64,000 bases of DNA from Winogradskya consettensis (lineage in GTDB: Bacteria; Actinomycetota; Actinomycetes; Mycobacteriales; Micromonosporaceae): NCBI RefSeq assembly GCF_018332715.1, contig NZ_BOQP01000046.1, positions 62,001 through 126,000 on the forward strand, given 5' to 3'. How positions within the stretch are numbered: position 1 is the first letter of the stretch; each line of letters starts with the position of its first letter. Of this stretch, positions 34,622 to 43,300 are shown piece after piece. The translations under genes and the position numbers were made by a program. Under the pieces are notes generated by a model. The model made no database searches and was not told the origin of the DNA. It worked only from the letters and a program-made list of their open reading frames with translations.

Positions 34622-35422
34622 GTGGATCCGGTTGCGCGGCGCCGGCGGCTGGTCGCGGCACCCCGTCGAGGTGAGCTGGCAGATCGCGCGGGACGAACGC
34701 TTCCGGCACCGTGCGCTCCGGTCGGGTCCAGCCCCGGCCGGGCGTACCGAAACTGTCCCTACCAGGAGTGCCCGCGGTCAGCTGAGCTTCGGCATCGTCA
34801 ACTGCCAGGACTTCCAGAACGGATACTGGCAGGCCTACCGCGCCCGGCACGCCCAGTACAAGAGCGACCCCGCCCTGCGGGCGTCGCACGCGGCGTTCCC
34901 GTGGATCGTCATGTGGGATGACCACGAGACCGAGAACAACTACGCGAGCCTGGTCGACGAGATTGACGACACCGGCGCCGCCCACCAAAACACCCACCAG
35001 TTCGCCCGCCCGCGCGTCGCCGCGTACCAGGCCTACTACGCGCACATACCGATCCGCGCGAGCCTCCGCCCCGGCAGCCCCGACCTGCGCATTATTCAAT
35101 CTACCTGGCTCAGCGAACTCCACCTCGACTTCGACCACCCCGACCGCACCCCGGTCGCCGTCGAAATCACCGCCACATCGATCAGCTCCGACTTCCCAGC
35201 GGCCTACGACGCCCCCATCAAGGCCATCAACCCGACCCTGAAACCCCAACGTCCGCTACTTAGACGGCTCCCGCCGCTGCTACCTACGGCTGCTCCCTCG
35301 ACACGGGCACTTGGCGCACCGACGCCAGCACGGTGGAGACGATCGCCGTCCGCACGGCCCCGGTCACCACGACCGCGTCATACATGGTCGAGGCTGGCTC
35401 CTCCCGCCTGCACACAAGCTGA
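34622..35422 (+). pseudogene. phoD: Alkaline phosphatase D remnant, multiply deleted
   Basis: Fragments of PhoD (Ca/Fe phosphodiesterase) in order: W-I-R-L, V-E-V-S-W-Q-I-A-R-D-E-R-F (N-terminal Fn3-like domain), F-G-I-V-N-C-Q-D-F-Q-N-G-Y-W, A-A-F-P-W-I-V-M-W-D-D-H-E (metal site), then L-H-L-D-F-D and T-S-I-S-S-D-F-P-A-A-Y. The segment between G-Y-W-Q-A-Y-R and R-H-A-Q-Y-K, which should hold the G-D-Y-I-Y-E metal motif, is deleted, as is part of the Fn3 domain. Near 35260 the frame shifts; reading continues in another frame (L-D-T-G-T-W-R-T-D) to a TGA at 35420. No start codon is preserved. Clearly non-functional. Confidence 0.85.
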
Positions 35423-35542
35423 TCTACGCACGCTTCAGGTCCGCCGGGCACTCGCAGCCAGGAACGGACAACGTTTCGCGGTATATCGGCTTTGCCGTCT
35501 GTGTGCCTCGGGTGCCTCGCGCCGGCTCGTGTGATCAAGCCG

Positions 35543-36010
35543 TCATTGCTGTGTCGGAGGGCCGGTGGGCTCAACGTGGAGCCGGACGACTGCAGCGACG
35601 GGTGGAATTGGTAGCGAAATCGACCCCGAGACGGCCGTTGCCGCCTGAGACCCGCAGGAACAAGGCGTGACTGTGGGGCTCGCCGCCGTGCTGGTACCAA
35701 CGGCTTTCTCAGCAGATTTATGAATTTCCCGCACATGCGTCTCCAGGCGAACAGAGGCGCCGATTGTCATCGCCGATGCTGTCCACAGAGCAGTGAGGCC
35801 AAAACCTAGCAACGCCACCGCGAACGAAAACTGGCCATCCGTGTTGTTATCTGCCGACGCCATCAATCGGCCACCCAACCATCCCGCCACCAACGCCGCG
35901 ATCGCAGCGCCTACCGCCCAGATTCTCTGGTGAAGGATCCACTGAGCGATCGCGGTCTCCGGTGCCTTGATCTTGAGATCGCAGTCCTTGCACGGGCAAC
36001 TCTTCTCCAT
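35543..36010 (-). CDS. Two-span membrane protein with N-terminal Cys cluster
   Basis: About 155 residues from ATG 36010. The N-terminus carries C-P-C-K-D-C (three cysteines in six residues), then two hydrophobic spans, I-W-A-V-G-A-A-I-A-A-L-V-A-G-W-L-G-G (about 30-50) and F-A-V-A-L-L-G-F-G-L-T-A-L-W-T (about 63-83), and a cytoplasmic tail with further C-S-C-G. The cysteines could bind metal. No family recognised. No ribosome site before this ATG, and an ATG or other start further upstream (to 36070) is possible. It lies beside the phoD remnant. Confidence 0.5.
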   Translation of the reverse strand: MEKSCPCKDCDLKIKAPETAIAQWILHQRIWAVGAAIAALVAGWLGGRLMASADNNTDGQFSFAVALLGFGLTALWTASAMTIGASVRLETHVREIHKSAEKAVGTSTAASPTVTPCSCGSQAATAVSGSISLPIPPVAAVVRLHVEPTGPPTQQ

Positions 36011-36248
36011 GTAGGTAGCGTCATCCGAAGGCAACGCGCTTGCGGGCCGGATTGTCGTCGGGCACCCCATACGGATTAAATTCCTTCAAAACCACACATG
36101 ACGGGCGGCTGGCAGGTCTACAGGGCGCCCAACCGTGAGCCGGTAGGGAGCTGGAGCCTTGCTTGGGTACGAAGAAGCCCCGCCGATCGGGCGGGGCTCG
36201 GTCTCACACGGGCTGCTGTGGTGCCGCGTCTCGCGGCTTGTGTGGTCA

Positions 36249-36746
36249 TCAGCCCGCTGCGACCCGGTCGGTGAAGGCGGTCAGGTTGGTGAGGGCGCGG
36301 TCGATGCGCTCCTCGAGGCTGAGGGTCTCCTCGCGCCTGATCAGACGCATCTTCGGCTGCCGCTTGCCCCGCAGGTAGAGAGAGCACGCGAGATCAGCGC
36401 AGATGTACTGACCGACCGTGTTGCCGTTGCGTCCTGAGGCGCCGGCGAGCGGGGCCACGAAGAGGGCCACCCCCGAGCCCGCGTGATCGGTCAGGCATAC
36501 CTGGCACATGCTGGATCGCATCGCGCTGACCCGCCGTGCTTCCGGGCGGCGCAGCACCAGGCCGACCGGCCCCTCCGTTCCCGGCACGACCAGCAGGGAC
36601 CGCAGTGGGGCGCCCGGGTCGGTCCAGGCGAGGAAGTCCAGGTCGTCCCAGGCCACGGTGCCGGTCGGCAGCTTGATCCGGCTTGCCTCGCCCTTGCTGC
36701 AGTTGATGAAGGAGGCCCGGATCTCCTTCTCTTCGATTGGTTCCAT
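36249..36746 (-). CDS. FBP-domain protein (EF-G-binding zinc-finger type)
   Basis: A 165-residue protein. The C-terminal half is a treble-clef zinc finger: M-C-Q-V-C (C-x2-C) and, 39 residues on, I-C-A-D-L-A-C-S-L-Y-L-R-G (C-x4-C), followed by basic helices. The N-terminus (I-R-A-S-F-I-N-C-S-K-G-E) is typical of the FBP (FusB-related) family. FusB-type proteins bind EF-G and rescue fusidic-acid-stalled ribosomes; actinobacterial members are uncharacterised. ATG 36746. Third gene of a same-strand run starting at the RING gene (gaps of 26 and 10 bp). Confidence 0.78.
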   Translation of the reverse strand: MEPIEEKEIRASFINCSKGEASRIKLPTGTVAWDDLDFLAWTDPGAPLRSLLVVPGTEGPVGLVLRRPEARRVSAMRSSMCQVCLTDHAGSGVALFVAPLAGASGRNGNTVGQYICADLACSLYLRGKRQPKMRLIRREETLSLEERIDRALTNLTAFTDRVAAG

Positions 36747-36756
36747 GCCGCGCAAG

Positions 36757-37158
36757 CTAGCCGACCTTGCCGCGCTTCCACCACGGAGTTTTCTTCGGGG
36801 GCGGGTCGAGCGCTGCCCGGGCGGTGTCGCGGTCGATGACGAGGCTGATCTCGCGGGTGGCGCAGTTGACGAGGATGCCCTCGCACGGGTTGTCAGCCGC
36901 CATGCGGAGCAGCACTGCGCCCTGCACGCCCGCGTTGTAGCGCCCGGCGGCCCACCGGGAGCGGGCGTCCGGGTCGGCGAAGGAGAGGATGCGGCTCTTG
37001 CCGTCGCCGTACGTGGTCATGCCTGCGCCCAGCTGCTCGCCGTGGGTCACGATGCCGATGGTGGAGCCGGCGAAGAGCTCCACGAAACGGGCGAAGGTCT
37101 GGGGGTCCTTGGTGTCCGCGTACTCTGCCATGACATCCGACAGCGGCGTGTCGCTCAC
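36757..37158 (-). CDS. SseB-like protein
   Basis: A 133-residue protein. Residues 1-35 are helical (D-P-Q-T-F-A-R-F-V-E-L-F-A-G-S-T); then come Y-G-D-G-K-S-R-I-L-S-F-A-D-P-D-A-R-S-R-W, the strand-loop typical of SseB N-terminal domains, and G-I-L-V-N-C-A-T-R-E-I-S-L-V. It ends in a Pro/Lys/Trp-rich basic tail. The family is widespread in actinobacteria and lacks a known function outside type III secretion. Middle gene of the RING/SseB/FBP run. Confidence 0.55.
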   Translation of the reverse strand: MSDTPLSDVMAEYADTKDPQTFARFVELFAGSTIGIVTHGEQLGAGMTTYGDGKSRILSFADPDARSRWAAGRYNAGVQGAVLLRMAADNPCEGILVNCATREISLVIDRDTARAALDPPPKKTPWWKRGKVG

Positions 37159-37184
37159 CGGCGCACGTTAGCTTGCCACGCCGG

Positions 37185-40100
37185 TCAGGGCAGCAGCCGG
37201 GCCAGCAGATCGCCCGCGCCGACGGCTGTCCATGCTTCACCCGGCGTGCCCGTCACGGTCAGCGCCATCGATCCGGGACCGGGCCGGTGCGGGATCAGGC
37301 GATGCAGGTCGGCGGCGTCGGACGTGCCGGCCAGCACGCGCAGGCCGGTGAGATCGGGTAACCCGGGCAGCGGGCCGGTCGCGGCGGCGGCTGCCGCGCG
37401 GATGGCGGAGGCCTCGGGAGCCACCTCGGAGCAGGTCTCGTCGCGATGCACCACCAGGACCCGGCCGGCGCCGGCGGCCGCGTGCCAGGACGTCAGGTCG
37501 AGCAGGGTCGTGCGGTGGCCGCCCAGGAAATGGTCCCACTGGTCCGCGGCGGCCCGGCCGAGCTGGTCACCGTGACGGCCGACGCTGTGGCCGTACCCGA
37601 TGCCGTTGAGGGTGAGGTCCGTCCAGAGCAGCCGGCGGTCGGTGAGGTCGACGACCATCGGCATCAGCATCCGGGCGTTGCCTTGCAGGTCGAAGCGTTG
37701 CGCGACGCGGGCACCGTCGAACTGCCGGCCGCGGGGGAGCGGCAGCATCAGCCCGGCGAAAGCCTCTCCGAGCGCCTCGAAGGGCACTGCGTTGAAGCTG
37801 AGGACGACGGGTACGGCGAACTGGGCGCCCTTCGCCGTCAGCTGCTCCAGGTTCAGGTCGAGGTACTCGGTCGCGCCGAGCGGGGGCGGCGCGGAGGTCA
37901 GGTCGCCGGAGTGCACCGCGGCATCATCGGCGAAGCGCAGGTTGGTGTAGTCGCAGTGCCCGATCCGCCGCCACTCGCTGTCGAAGAACGCGCAGGACAG
38001 ATCCAGGTCGACCCGGTTCCTGCCCGCGTCCTGCCAGTGCAGGAAGAGCCGCAGCACGTTGCCGGTGGGCAGGCGCCGGATGCTGCCGCGTGGCCAGCCC
38101 GCGAACTGGGCCGAGGCGCCGCGCTCGCGCATCGGGGCGGGAACCTCGGCGAGGGCGGCATCGATGACGGCGACATCGAAGCGTTCGTTCCCGTCGCGGG
38201 TGGCTCGGCGGGTCAGCTCGGTGTCCACCAGTGCGCGGACGGCGTCGATCGCTTCGGCGGGCAGGGGTTTGCGGCGTTCCGGCTCGGTCCACGTCGTGAC
38301 CACACCGCCGCTGGGGAAGAAGATCCGCCGCGGCATGCCCATCACCGCAGCAAGAGCCGGCTGGTCGGGCAGCCCCTGCTCGTGGGGAAGCGCCGGCTGG
38401 TCGGGAAGCGCCTGCCCGTGGGGGAGCGCCTGCTCGTCGGGAAGCGCAGCGTCGGTGTGGGGTGCCGGCCCGTCTGCGGTCGGCGTTGAAGGCGTTGGAG
38501 GGGCAGCCGTTTCGGGGTGGTAGCCCAGGCGTTCGGCGGCGGCGCGGAGGGCGGCGCCCAGTGAGCCGAATGTGTCTGCTGTAGCGGCGGGGCGGGCCAC
38601 GGAACCGGAACCGGTGCGCAGTGCCTGTGCGGCGGCTCGGGCTCGGGTGACTGAGGCGAGTTGGGCGGGCGTTGCGCGTACCGTGAGATTGCGGTTGTGG
38701 AGCTCGGCCGAGGTCGCCGTGAGGACAGCGGGTGCCACCCGGGCCGCGGTTTTGTGCAGTGCGGCCAGGACTGCGGCGTGCGTCGAAGGGCCGCCGCGCA
38801 GGAGCTGGTCGGTGCGGCGCCACAGGTCGCCGGGGCGTTCCGTGAGCAGCCGGGTGGCAGCCTCGATGTCGCCGCCGGTGAACGCTTGCTCCACAAGGGA
38901 CGCGTGGGTGCGCAAGGTGACGGAGATCGTGCCGCCGGGGTGTTCGGTGCGGATCAGGTGGCGGGGTTCGCGGGCGCAGGCTTCGGTGATGGCGGTGCCC
39001 AGGGCGCCGATCGGGGAGGTGCGGGTGCCTCGCAGCGCGGCGAAGGCGACCGCGGCCCGGGGGTGCGCGACGATCTTCTCGTGGGGGTGCAGCTTTTCGC
39101 CGAGCCGCTTCCACACCGTCGGATGCCGCCGCATGTTCTCCGCCGCGACAGCGACGCCGAGGGAGTCGAGGTGTGCCAGCACGGCACGGCGCAGCGGCCG
39201 GGGCAGCGCCCGGACCCGCACAACCGGCACGGTGACCGGAGGCTCGCCGAGGGCGAAGTCGAAGGCAGGGCCGGAAGCGAAGGCGGAGGACTCACCGCGA
39301 GGCAGGACCAACCCCGGATCCCCACCTGAGTACGCCCACAGCGCCCGAGCCACATCCGTCGCCGTCCCCCACCGCTCCCGAGCAGCAGCCAGCACAATCG
39401 GGAAGTCGTCGGTGAGCGCCGAAGCGTGCAGCGCCCACGCTATGAGCAACGCCAGCGTCTCGCGAGCGGGCACCACCTCGGGCAGCCAGCCCAGGTCGCC
39501 GGGGGCCGTGGCGGTGACGAGCACTTTGAGGTCGGCGCGGTCGGCTTCGCCCAGGGCGCCGGGGCGGCCGACGATCGTGTCGCGCAGATCGGTGGCGGCG
39601 CGGTCCGGGGCGGGTTCGAGTCCGATGATGCGTACCGCCTCGGGGGCCACGGGCCGGGGGCGCGCGTCGTCGTCATCGATCAGTGCTTCGTCGTCGGCGG
39701 TCGTGGACCGGCCCTGCGGGAGCCGGGGCAGGACGCGGCGCAGCAGGGGGCGTTCCTGCGGCTGCGGTTCGATCGGCAGGTAGTGCGATTCCGCGGCGAC
39801 CCGGCGGCCGCAGATCGGGCACGCGGAGAACTCGGCCGGCGGGAAACAGCCGGTGCAGACGAGGTGTCCGCACGGGTCCAGCGGGGCGCCCTCGTCCGGG
39901 CGGCCGCACAGCACGCAGGGAGCGCCGGGCACGGCGAAAAGATGGGTGAGCAGGCGGCGTACGTACACCGCTTCGGGGTTGCGGGGTGTGTCGGGAAACG
40001 ACCGGTAGAGCGGCAGCATCGGACGGTCCGCGCCGACCAGCTCGTCGACGGTGGCGAGCAGCCAGTCCGCCCACTGGACCCGGACCGTCGCGGGCAGGCG

Positions 40101-40265
40101 CGCGGCGGCGAGCCGGAGGTCGTTGCGCAACAGCCAGCCCCGCCCGGCCAGATCGGCCTCCAGCGCGGCAACCCAGGCACCCCCATCAGCCGGCCCGTCG
40201 GCGGTGCCGGCGGTGATGGCCACCCGGCTGGTTCGGCGGAGCAGGACAACGGCCAGCGGATCCAT
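37185..40265 (-). CDS. RING-finger protein, MXAN_6230/SCO0854 family
   Basis: A 1026-residue protein. Residues 117-152 form a complete C3HC4 RING: C117, C120, C132, H134, C137, C140, C149, C152. RING fingers are rare in bacteria; this layout and size match the MXAN_6230/SCO0854 family, whose function is unknown. Around 600-650 lies a Pro/Gln/His/Leu-rich linker of repeated A-L-P-D/H-x-Q units. The C-terminal third has a TerD-like strand pattern (L-S-F-N-A-V-P-F-E-A-L and L-N-G-I-G-Y-G-H). Starts at ATG 40265 after a GGGGGCG site. Heads a same-strand operon with SseB-like and FBP genes. Confidence 0.82.
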   Translation of the reverse strand: MDPLAVVLLRRTSRVAITAGTADGPADGGAWVAALEADLAGRGWLLRNDLRLAAARLPATVRVQWADWLLATVDELVGADRPMLPLYRSFPDTPRNPEAVYVRRLLTHLFAVPGAPCVLCGRPDEGAPLDPCGHLVCTGCFPPAEFSACPICGRRVAAESHYLPIEPQPQERPLLRRVLPRLPQGRSTTADDEALIDDDDARPRPVAPEAVRIIGLEPAPDRAATDLRDTIVGRPGALGEADRADLKVLVTATAPGDLGWLPEVVPARETLALLIAWALHASALTDDFPIVLAAARERWGTATDVARALWAYSGGDPGLVLPRGESSAFASGPAFDFALGEPPVTVPVVRVRALPRPLRRAVLAHLDSLGVAVAAENMRRHPTVWKRLGEKLHPHEKIVAHPRAAVAFAALRGTRTSPIGALGTAITEACAREPRHLIRTEHPGGTISVTLRTHASLVEQAFTGGDIEAATRLLTERPGDLWRRTDQLLRGGPSTHAAVLAALHKTAARVAPAVLTATSAELHNRNLTVRATPAQLASVTRARAAAQALRTGSGSVARPAATADTFGSLGAALRAAAERLGYHPETAAPPTPSTPTADGPAPHTDAALPDEQALPHGQALPDQPALPHEQGLPDQPALAAVMGMPRRIFFPSGGVVTTWTEPERRKPLPAEAIDAVRALVDTELTRRATRDGNERFDVAVIDAALAEVPAPMRERGASAQFAGWPRGSIRRLPTGNVLRLFLHWQDAGRNRVDLDLSCAFFDSEWRRIGHCDYTNLRFADDAAVHSGDLTSAPPPLGATEYLDLNLEQLTAKGAQFAVPVVLSFNAVPFEALGEAFAGLMLPLPRGRQFDGARVAQRFDLQGNARMLMPMVVDLTDRRLLWTDLTLNGIGYGHSVGRHGDQLGRAAADQWDHFLGGHRTTLLDLTSWHAAAGAGRVLVVHRDETCSEVAPEASAIRAAAAAATGPLPGLPDLTGLRVLAGTSDAADLHRLIPHRPGPGSMALTVTGTPGEAWTAVGAGDLLARLLP

Positions 40266-40416
40266 AAAACGCCCCCATGAGACATGCGAAGCGGTGGGCG
40301 GAGAGTCGCGACGCTAGTTGCCAGTGAGAGTGGAGAAGGAAGCACCGCGGGGAGCCGCCCACCGCTGCCGGAGACCATAAATGAATCTCCGGCCGCGTGC
40401 GATGGAATAATGCGGC

Positions 40417-40929
40417 GTGAGTGAACAGCAGTCAGCCCAGGACAAAGTACGTGAATTCGGTGGTTTGCAGGGCAGGCGTGTGGTCGCCTGGTCGGGTGTC
40501 GAGATGGCGTTGCGGAACAGCGCCGGACCGCAGTTCACCGATCCGGCGGTGCCCTGTCTGCAGCTGCTGATGGTCGAGCTGACGTTCGATGACGACGCGC
40601 GCCTCGTCATCGCCACGTACCAGGCCGGTGACGTGTGGGGCCTCGAGCTCGAGCCGGAGCACCGCGAGGGCACCGGCAACTGGAACGGCATCTACCGCCG
40701 CCGCGCGCTGCGGGAGCTCCCGGTCGGCCCGATCGAGCACGTCGCGGCGTTCGTGGAGGCCGGGGTGGTGGCGCGGGTCGACCTGACCGTCGACGGCACG
40801 CCGCTGCTCCTGCTCGCCGGCGAGGTCTACGACGAGGAGGCGGGCTGGAAGTTCGTCCGGCTCGACGAGTCGGTGCTGGTCTTCACCGAGCCGCAACTGG
40901 CGGAGAAACTGCCGTGGGCAGGCGCCTGA
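40417..40929 (+). CDS. Hypothetical protein
   Basis: A 170-residue soluble, acidic protein with no signal or membrane segment. Alternating strands (V-V-A-W-S-G-V-E-M-A-L, L-Q-L-L-M-V-E-L-T-F-D-D-D-A-R-L-V-I-A-T-Y and V-D-L-T-V-D-G-T-P-L-L-L-L-A-G-E-V-Y) suggest a beta-rich fold. I recognise no family. GTG start at 40417. It overlaps the convergent membrane-protein gene by 47 bp. Divergent from the RING operon. Confidence 0.6.
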   Translation: MSEQQSAQDKVREFGGLQGRRVVAWSGVEMALRNSAGPQFTDPAVPCLQLLMVELTFDDDARLVIATYQAGDVWGLELEPEHREGTGNWNGIYRRRALRELPVGPIEHVAAFVEAGVVARVDLTVDGTPLLLLAGEVYDEEAGWKFVRLDESVLVFTEPQLAEKLPWAGA

Positions 40930-41347
40930 TCAGCCGCCGCACGTACAGCAGCGGCGCGATCCCGAAGACACCGAACGAGATGTCGATCAGCGTCCACCAG
41001 AACGGCAGCCCCCGCACCGGCCCGGCGATCAGCGCCAGCGGCACGATCGCCACGCAGCAGATCATCCCCCATTCGATCACCCAGACGTTCCGTACGGGAT
41101 CCCGCCACGGCCCGACGAACGCGATCGCGATCACCAGGTGGGCAAAGGCCAGCCAGTCCGTTCCGTACGCGATGAAGGGGTAATGCTCGGAGGTCGTCAC
41201 GAGGCCGTCGCGAACGTGGTCGATGAACCCGGTCGGCCCGAGCAGCCACGCCAGCAGCCGGACCTCGGCGACGAGCGGGAACGCCGTCACGCCGCTGAGC
41301 ACCAGCCCGATGATGAAAATTGCCAGCCAGGCGCGGATTGCTCTCAT
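40883..41347 (-). CDS. Hypothetical four-span membrane protein
   Basis: 154 residues from ATG 41347 (M-R-A-I-R-A-W-L). Four hydrophobic segments: about 7-27, 66-86, 90-110 and 118-136, with conserved-looking polar residues between (G-T-D-W-L-A-F-A-H, W-R-D-P-V-R-N-V-W-V-I-E-W-G). The pattern recalls small actinobacterial integral membrane proteins; I cannot assign a family. The 3' end overlaps the convergent hypothetical gene. Confidence 0.6.
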   Translation of the reverse strand: MRAIRAWLAIFIIGLVLSGVTAFPLVAEVRLLAWLLGPTGFIDHVRDGLVTTSEHYPFIAYGTDWLAFAHLVIAIAFVGPWRDPVRNVWVIEWGMICCVAIVPLALIAGPVRGLPFWWTLIDISFGVFGIAPLLYVRRLIRRLPTAVSPPVAAR

Positions 41348-41415
41348 GATCGCAACGTACGTGCGGGGCGCCCCGAGGAGCGCCCCGCACACACAACCTG
41401 CACAGAACCCCTACA

Positions 41416-43056
41416 TCATGAGGCAGCGAGCACCTCGGCGGCGGCCTTGGCGATCGTGGCGCGGTCGTAGTCGAAGTAGGGGCGCAGGGGTAGCGGGGCG
41501 GCGGTGCGGCCCCAGTCGTAGAGGAGTTTCTGGGTTTCCATCGAGCCGTCGTGCCAGCGGCGCAGGACGTCGTGCAGGTTGAGCGGGGACGGGGAGGCCT
41601 CGCCGTCGCCGAGCAGCCGGGCCAGCTCCGGCACCGCGTCGGCCGGGGTCAGCTCGCCGCGCTGGACCCGGCGCATGACCTCGAAGCACGCGTTGAACTG
41701 GACCTGGGCGCTGGGCAGCTCGGGGCAGAACGAACCCGGGACCGGACCCTGGTGCAGCCGGTCGAACACGGCCGGGTCGTTCTTCTCCAGATACTGGTAG
41801 TACGAGCCTGCGACGCGGATGACGCCCAGATTCCAGGCGAGATACCACATTTTCGACCAGGCCCGCCACAGATCGAATTCCTGGAACGCGATGTACGAGC
41901 CGGCGATCAGCTTGTCGTTGTTGTCGAGGATGCTCTGGTTGAGCACGTCGAGATACTCGAAGCGGGCCGCGGAGAAATCGCCGTCGGCGCGGGCGGCGAG
42001 GAACGTCGGCACGAACGCCTCGATGACCGCCAACGTGTTGGCCATGCCGCGGCTGAAGAGCGCGTCGATCGCCCCGGCTGCGTGGCTCATCAGGACCCAC
42101 CGATCCCCGACCGTACGCGAGGACGAGAACTGGGTGCGGCCCGTCGAGATCCACGGGAACGCCGTGGTCGCGTCGGCGAACTGGCGCCCGATCGCCGGGA
42201 AGCGCTCGAGGAACTCGGCCCATTCCTGGTCGGGGGTGACCCCGTCGCGTTTCGGGAAGCGGCTCGTGTCCAGGTTGAGCCCGACGCTGACCAGGTCGGA
42301 CTCGCTGGAATCGGTGTTGTCGAACGGGATGACCCACATCCAGCCGCCGTCGAACAGGTGGTGCAGGGTGCCCTGGTGCCACAGGTTGGGCTGCCCGCTC
42401 GACTCCTCGACGCTGTCGTAGGGGCGGACCCCGCGCATGTGCGTGAAGATGGTCCGCGAGTCCGTCAGGAAGCGGCACGGCTCCTCGCGCAGGCCGTACG
42501 CGTTGGCCAGCACCGACGTGCGCCCGGTCGCGTCGATGACGTAGTCGCTGTGCACGGTCTCGCCGTTGGTCAGCTCGACGATCGCGTGCTCGGCGGTGAT
42601 GTCGACGTTCGCGACGCGTACGCCCTCGCGGGCCACCGCTCCGTACCTCACCGCGGCGTTGAAGAGGTACTGGTCGATGTCGGCACGCATCAGGTGCGAC
42701 TCCGGGCCGAACGGGCCCTCGGAGACACTGCACTGCGTCACCTCGTACGGGTCGTGGTCCTGGTCCGGCCGGTGGTAGACGAAGCCGAAGTTGGTCTTGA
42801 TGCCGCACCGGCGGCTGGCGTGCTGCCGGATGCCCCCGGACGTCGACACCTGCGCGAGCTCCGGCACGTCGTAGCGGGCCGCGAGCAGTCGCATGAGGAA
42901 CGACGTCTCGCCGATGGTCGACTCGCCCAGCGCGAACCGCGGATGCCTGGCGCCGTCCACGAGCGCGACCGACACGCCCTGCCGGGCCAGGATCGCCGCG
43001 ACGGTGCTGCCACCGATGCCGCTCCCGAGGACGGTCACCTCGACACGGATGTCCAT
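41416..43056 (-). CDS. Flavin-dependent halogenase-like oxidoreductase
   Basis: A 546-residue FAD protein. The N-terminal nucleotide motif is G-S-G-I-G-G (10-15), followed by A-L-G-E-S-T-I-G-E-T-S (GES-type FAD contact) and a G-D-R-W-V-L-M-S-H-A-A-G second FAD motif. The segment W-M-W-V-I-P near residue 235 matches the W-x-W-x-I-P signature of flavin-dependent halogenases, which occludes monooxygenation. The C-terminal half is helical. Related proteins chlorinate or brominate aromatic substrates using FADH2. ATG 43056 has an AAGGAG site. No carrier protein, PKS or NRPS is near; a divergent methyltransferase lies upstream. Confidence 0.72.
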   Translation of the reverse strand: MDIRVEVTVLGSGIGGSTVAAILARQGVSVALVDGARHPRFALGESTIGETSFLMRLLAARYDVPELAQVSTSGGIRQHASRRCGIKTNFGFVYHRPDQDHDPYEVTQCSVSEGPFGPESHLMRADIDQYLFNAAVRYGAVAREGVRVANVDITAEHAIVELTNGETVHSDYVIDATGRTSVLANAYGLREEPCRFLTDSRTIFTHMRGVRPYDSVEESSGQPNLWHQGTLHHLFDGGWMWVIPFDNTDSSESDLVSVGLNLDTSRFPKRDGVTPDQEWAEFLERFPAIGRQFADATTAFPWISTGRTQFSSSRTVGDRWVLMSHAAGAIDALFSRGMANTLAVIEAFVPTFLAARADGDFSAARFEYLDVLNQSILDNNDKLIAGSYIAFQEFDLWRAWSKMWYLAWNLGVIRVAGSYYQYLEKNDPAVFDRLHQGPVPGSFCPELPSAQVQFNACFEVMRRVQRGELTPADAVPELARLLGDGEASPSPLNLHDVLRRWHDGSMETQKLLYDWGRTAAPLPLRPYFDYDRATIAKAAAEVLAAS

Positions 43057-43155
43057 GAGTTCTCCTTGATATCGGTACGGGCCGCGCGGCGACGCCCGAG
43101 CAGCCGGTGCGAGACTCAGCAGGGCCTGCGACAGCACGCTTCTGGTCATGACGCA

Positions 43156-43185
43156 CGCCGTTCGTTCAGCCGCCGTTCGTTCAGC
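43156..43185. repeat. Two exact tandem copies of a 15-bp word
   Basis: CGCCGTTCGTTCAGC occurs twice head to tail in the divergent region between the halogenase-like and methyltransferase genes. Could be a regulator-binding iteron. Confidence 0.5.
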
Positions 43186-43300
43186 TCTCTCGAGTAGTCG
43201 ACGCCCGCCTTCGCCTGCGCCGCGGGTCGGATGGTCGAGCAGGATGATCCGGTCGAGCAGCAGGAACGGCTGGTGGCACATCTGTGACGTACGGTCTGGT

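Noticed and set aside
41551..43197. 548-codon plus-strand frame
   Set aside because: Antisense shadow of the halogenase-like gene, composition typical of such shadows.
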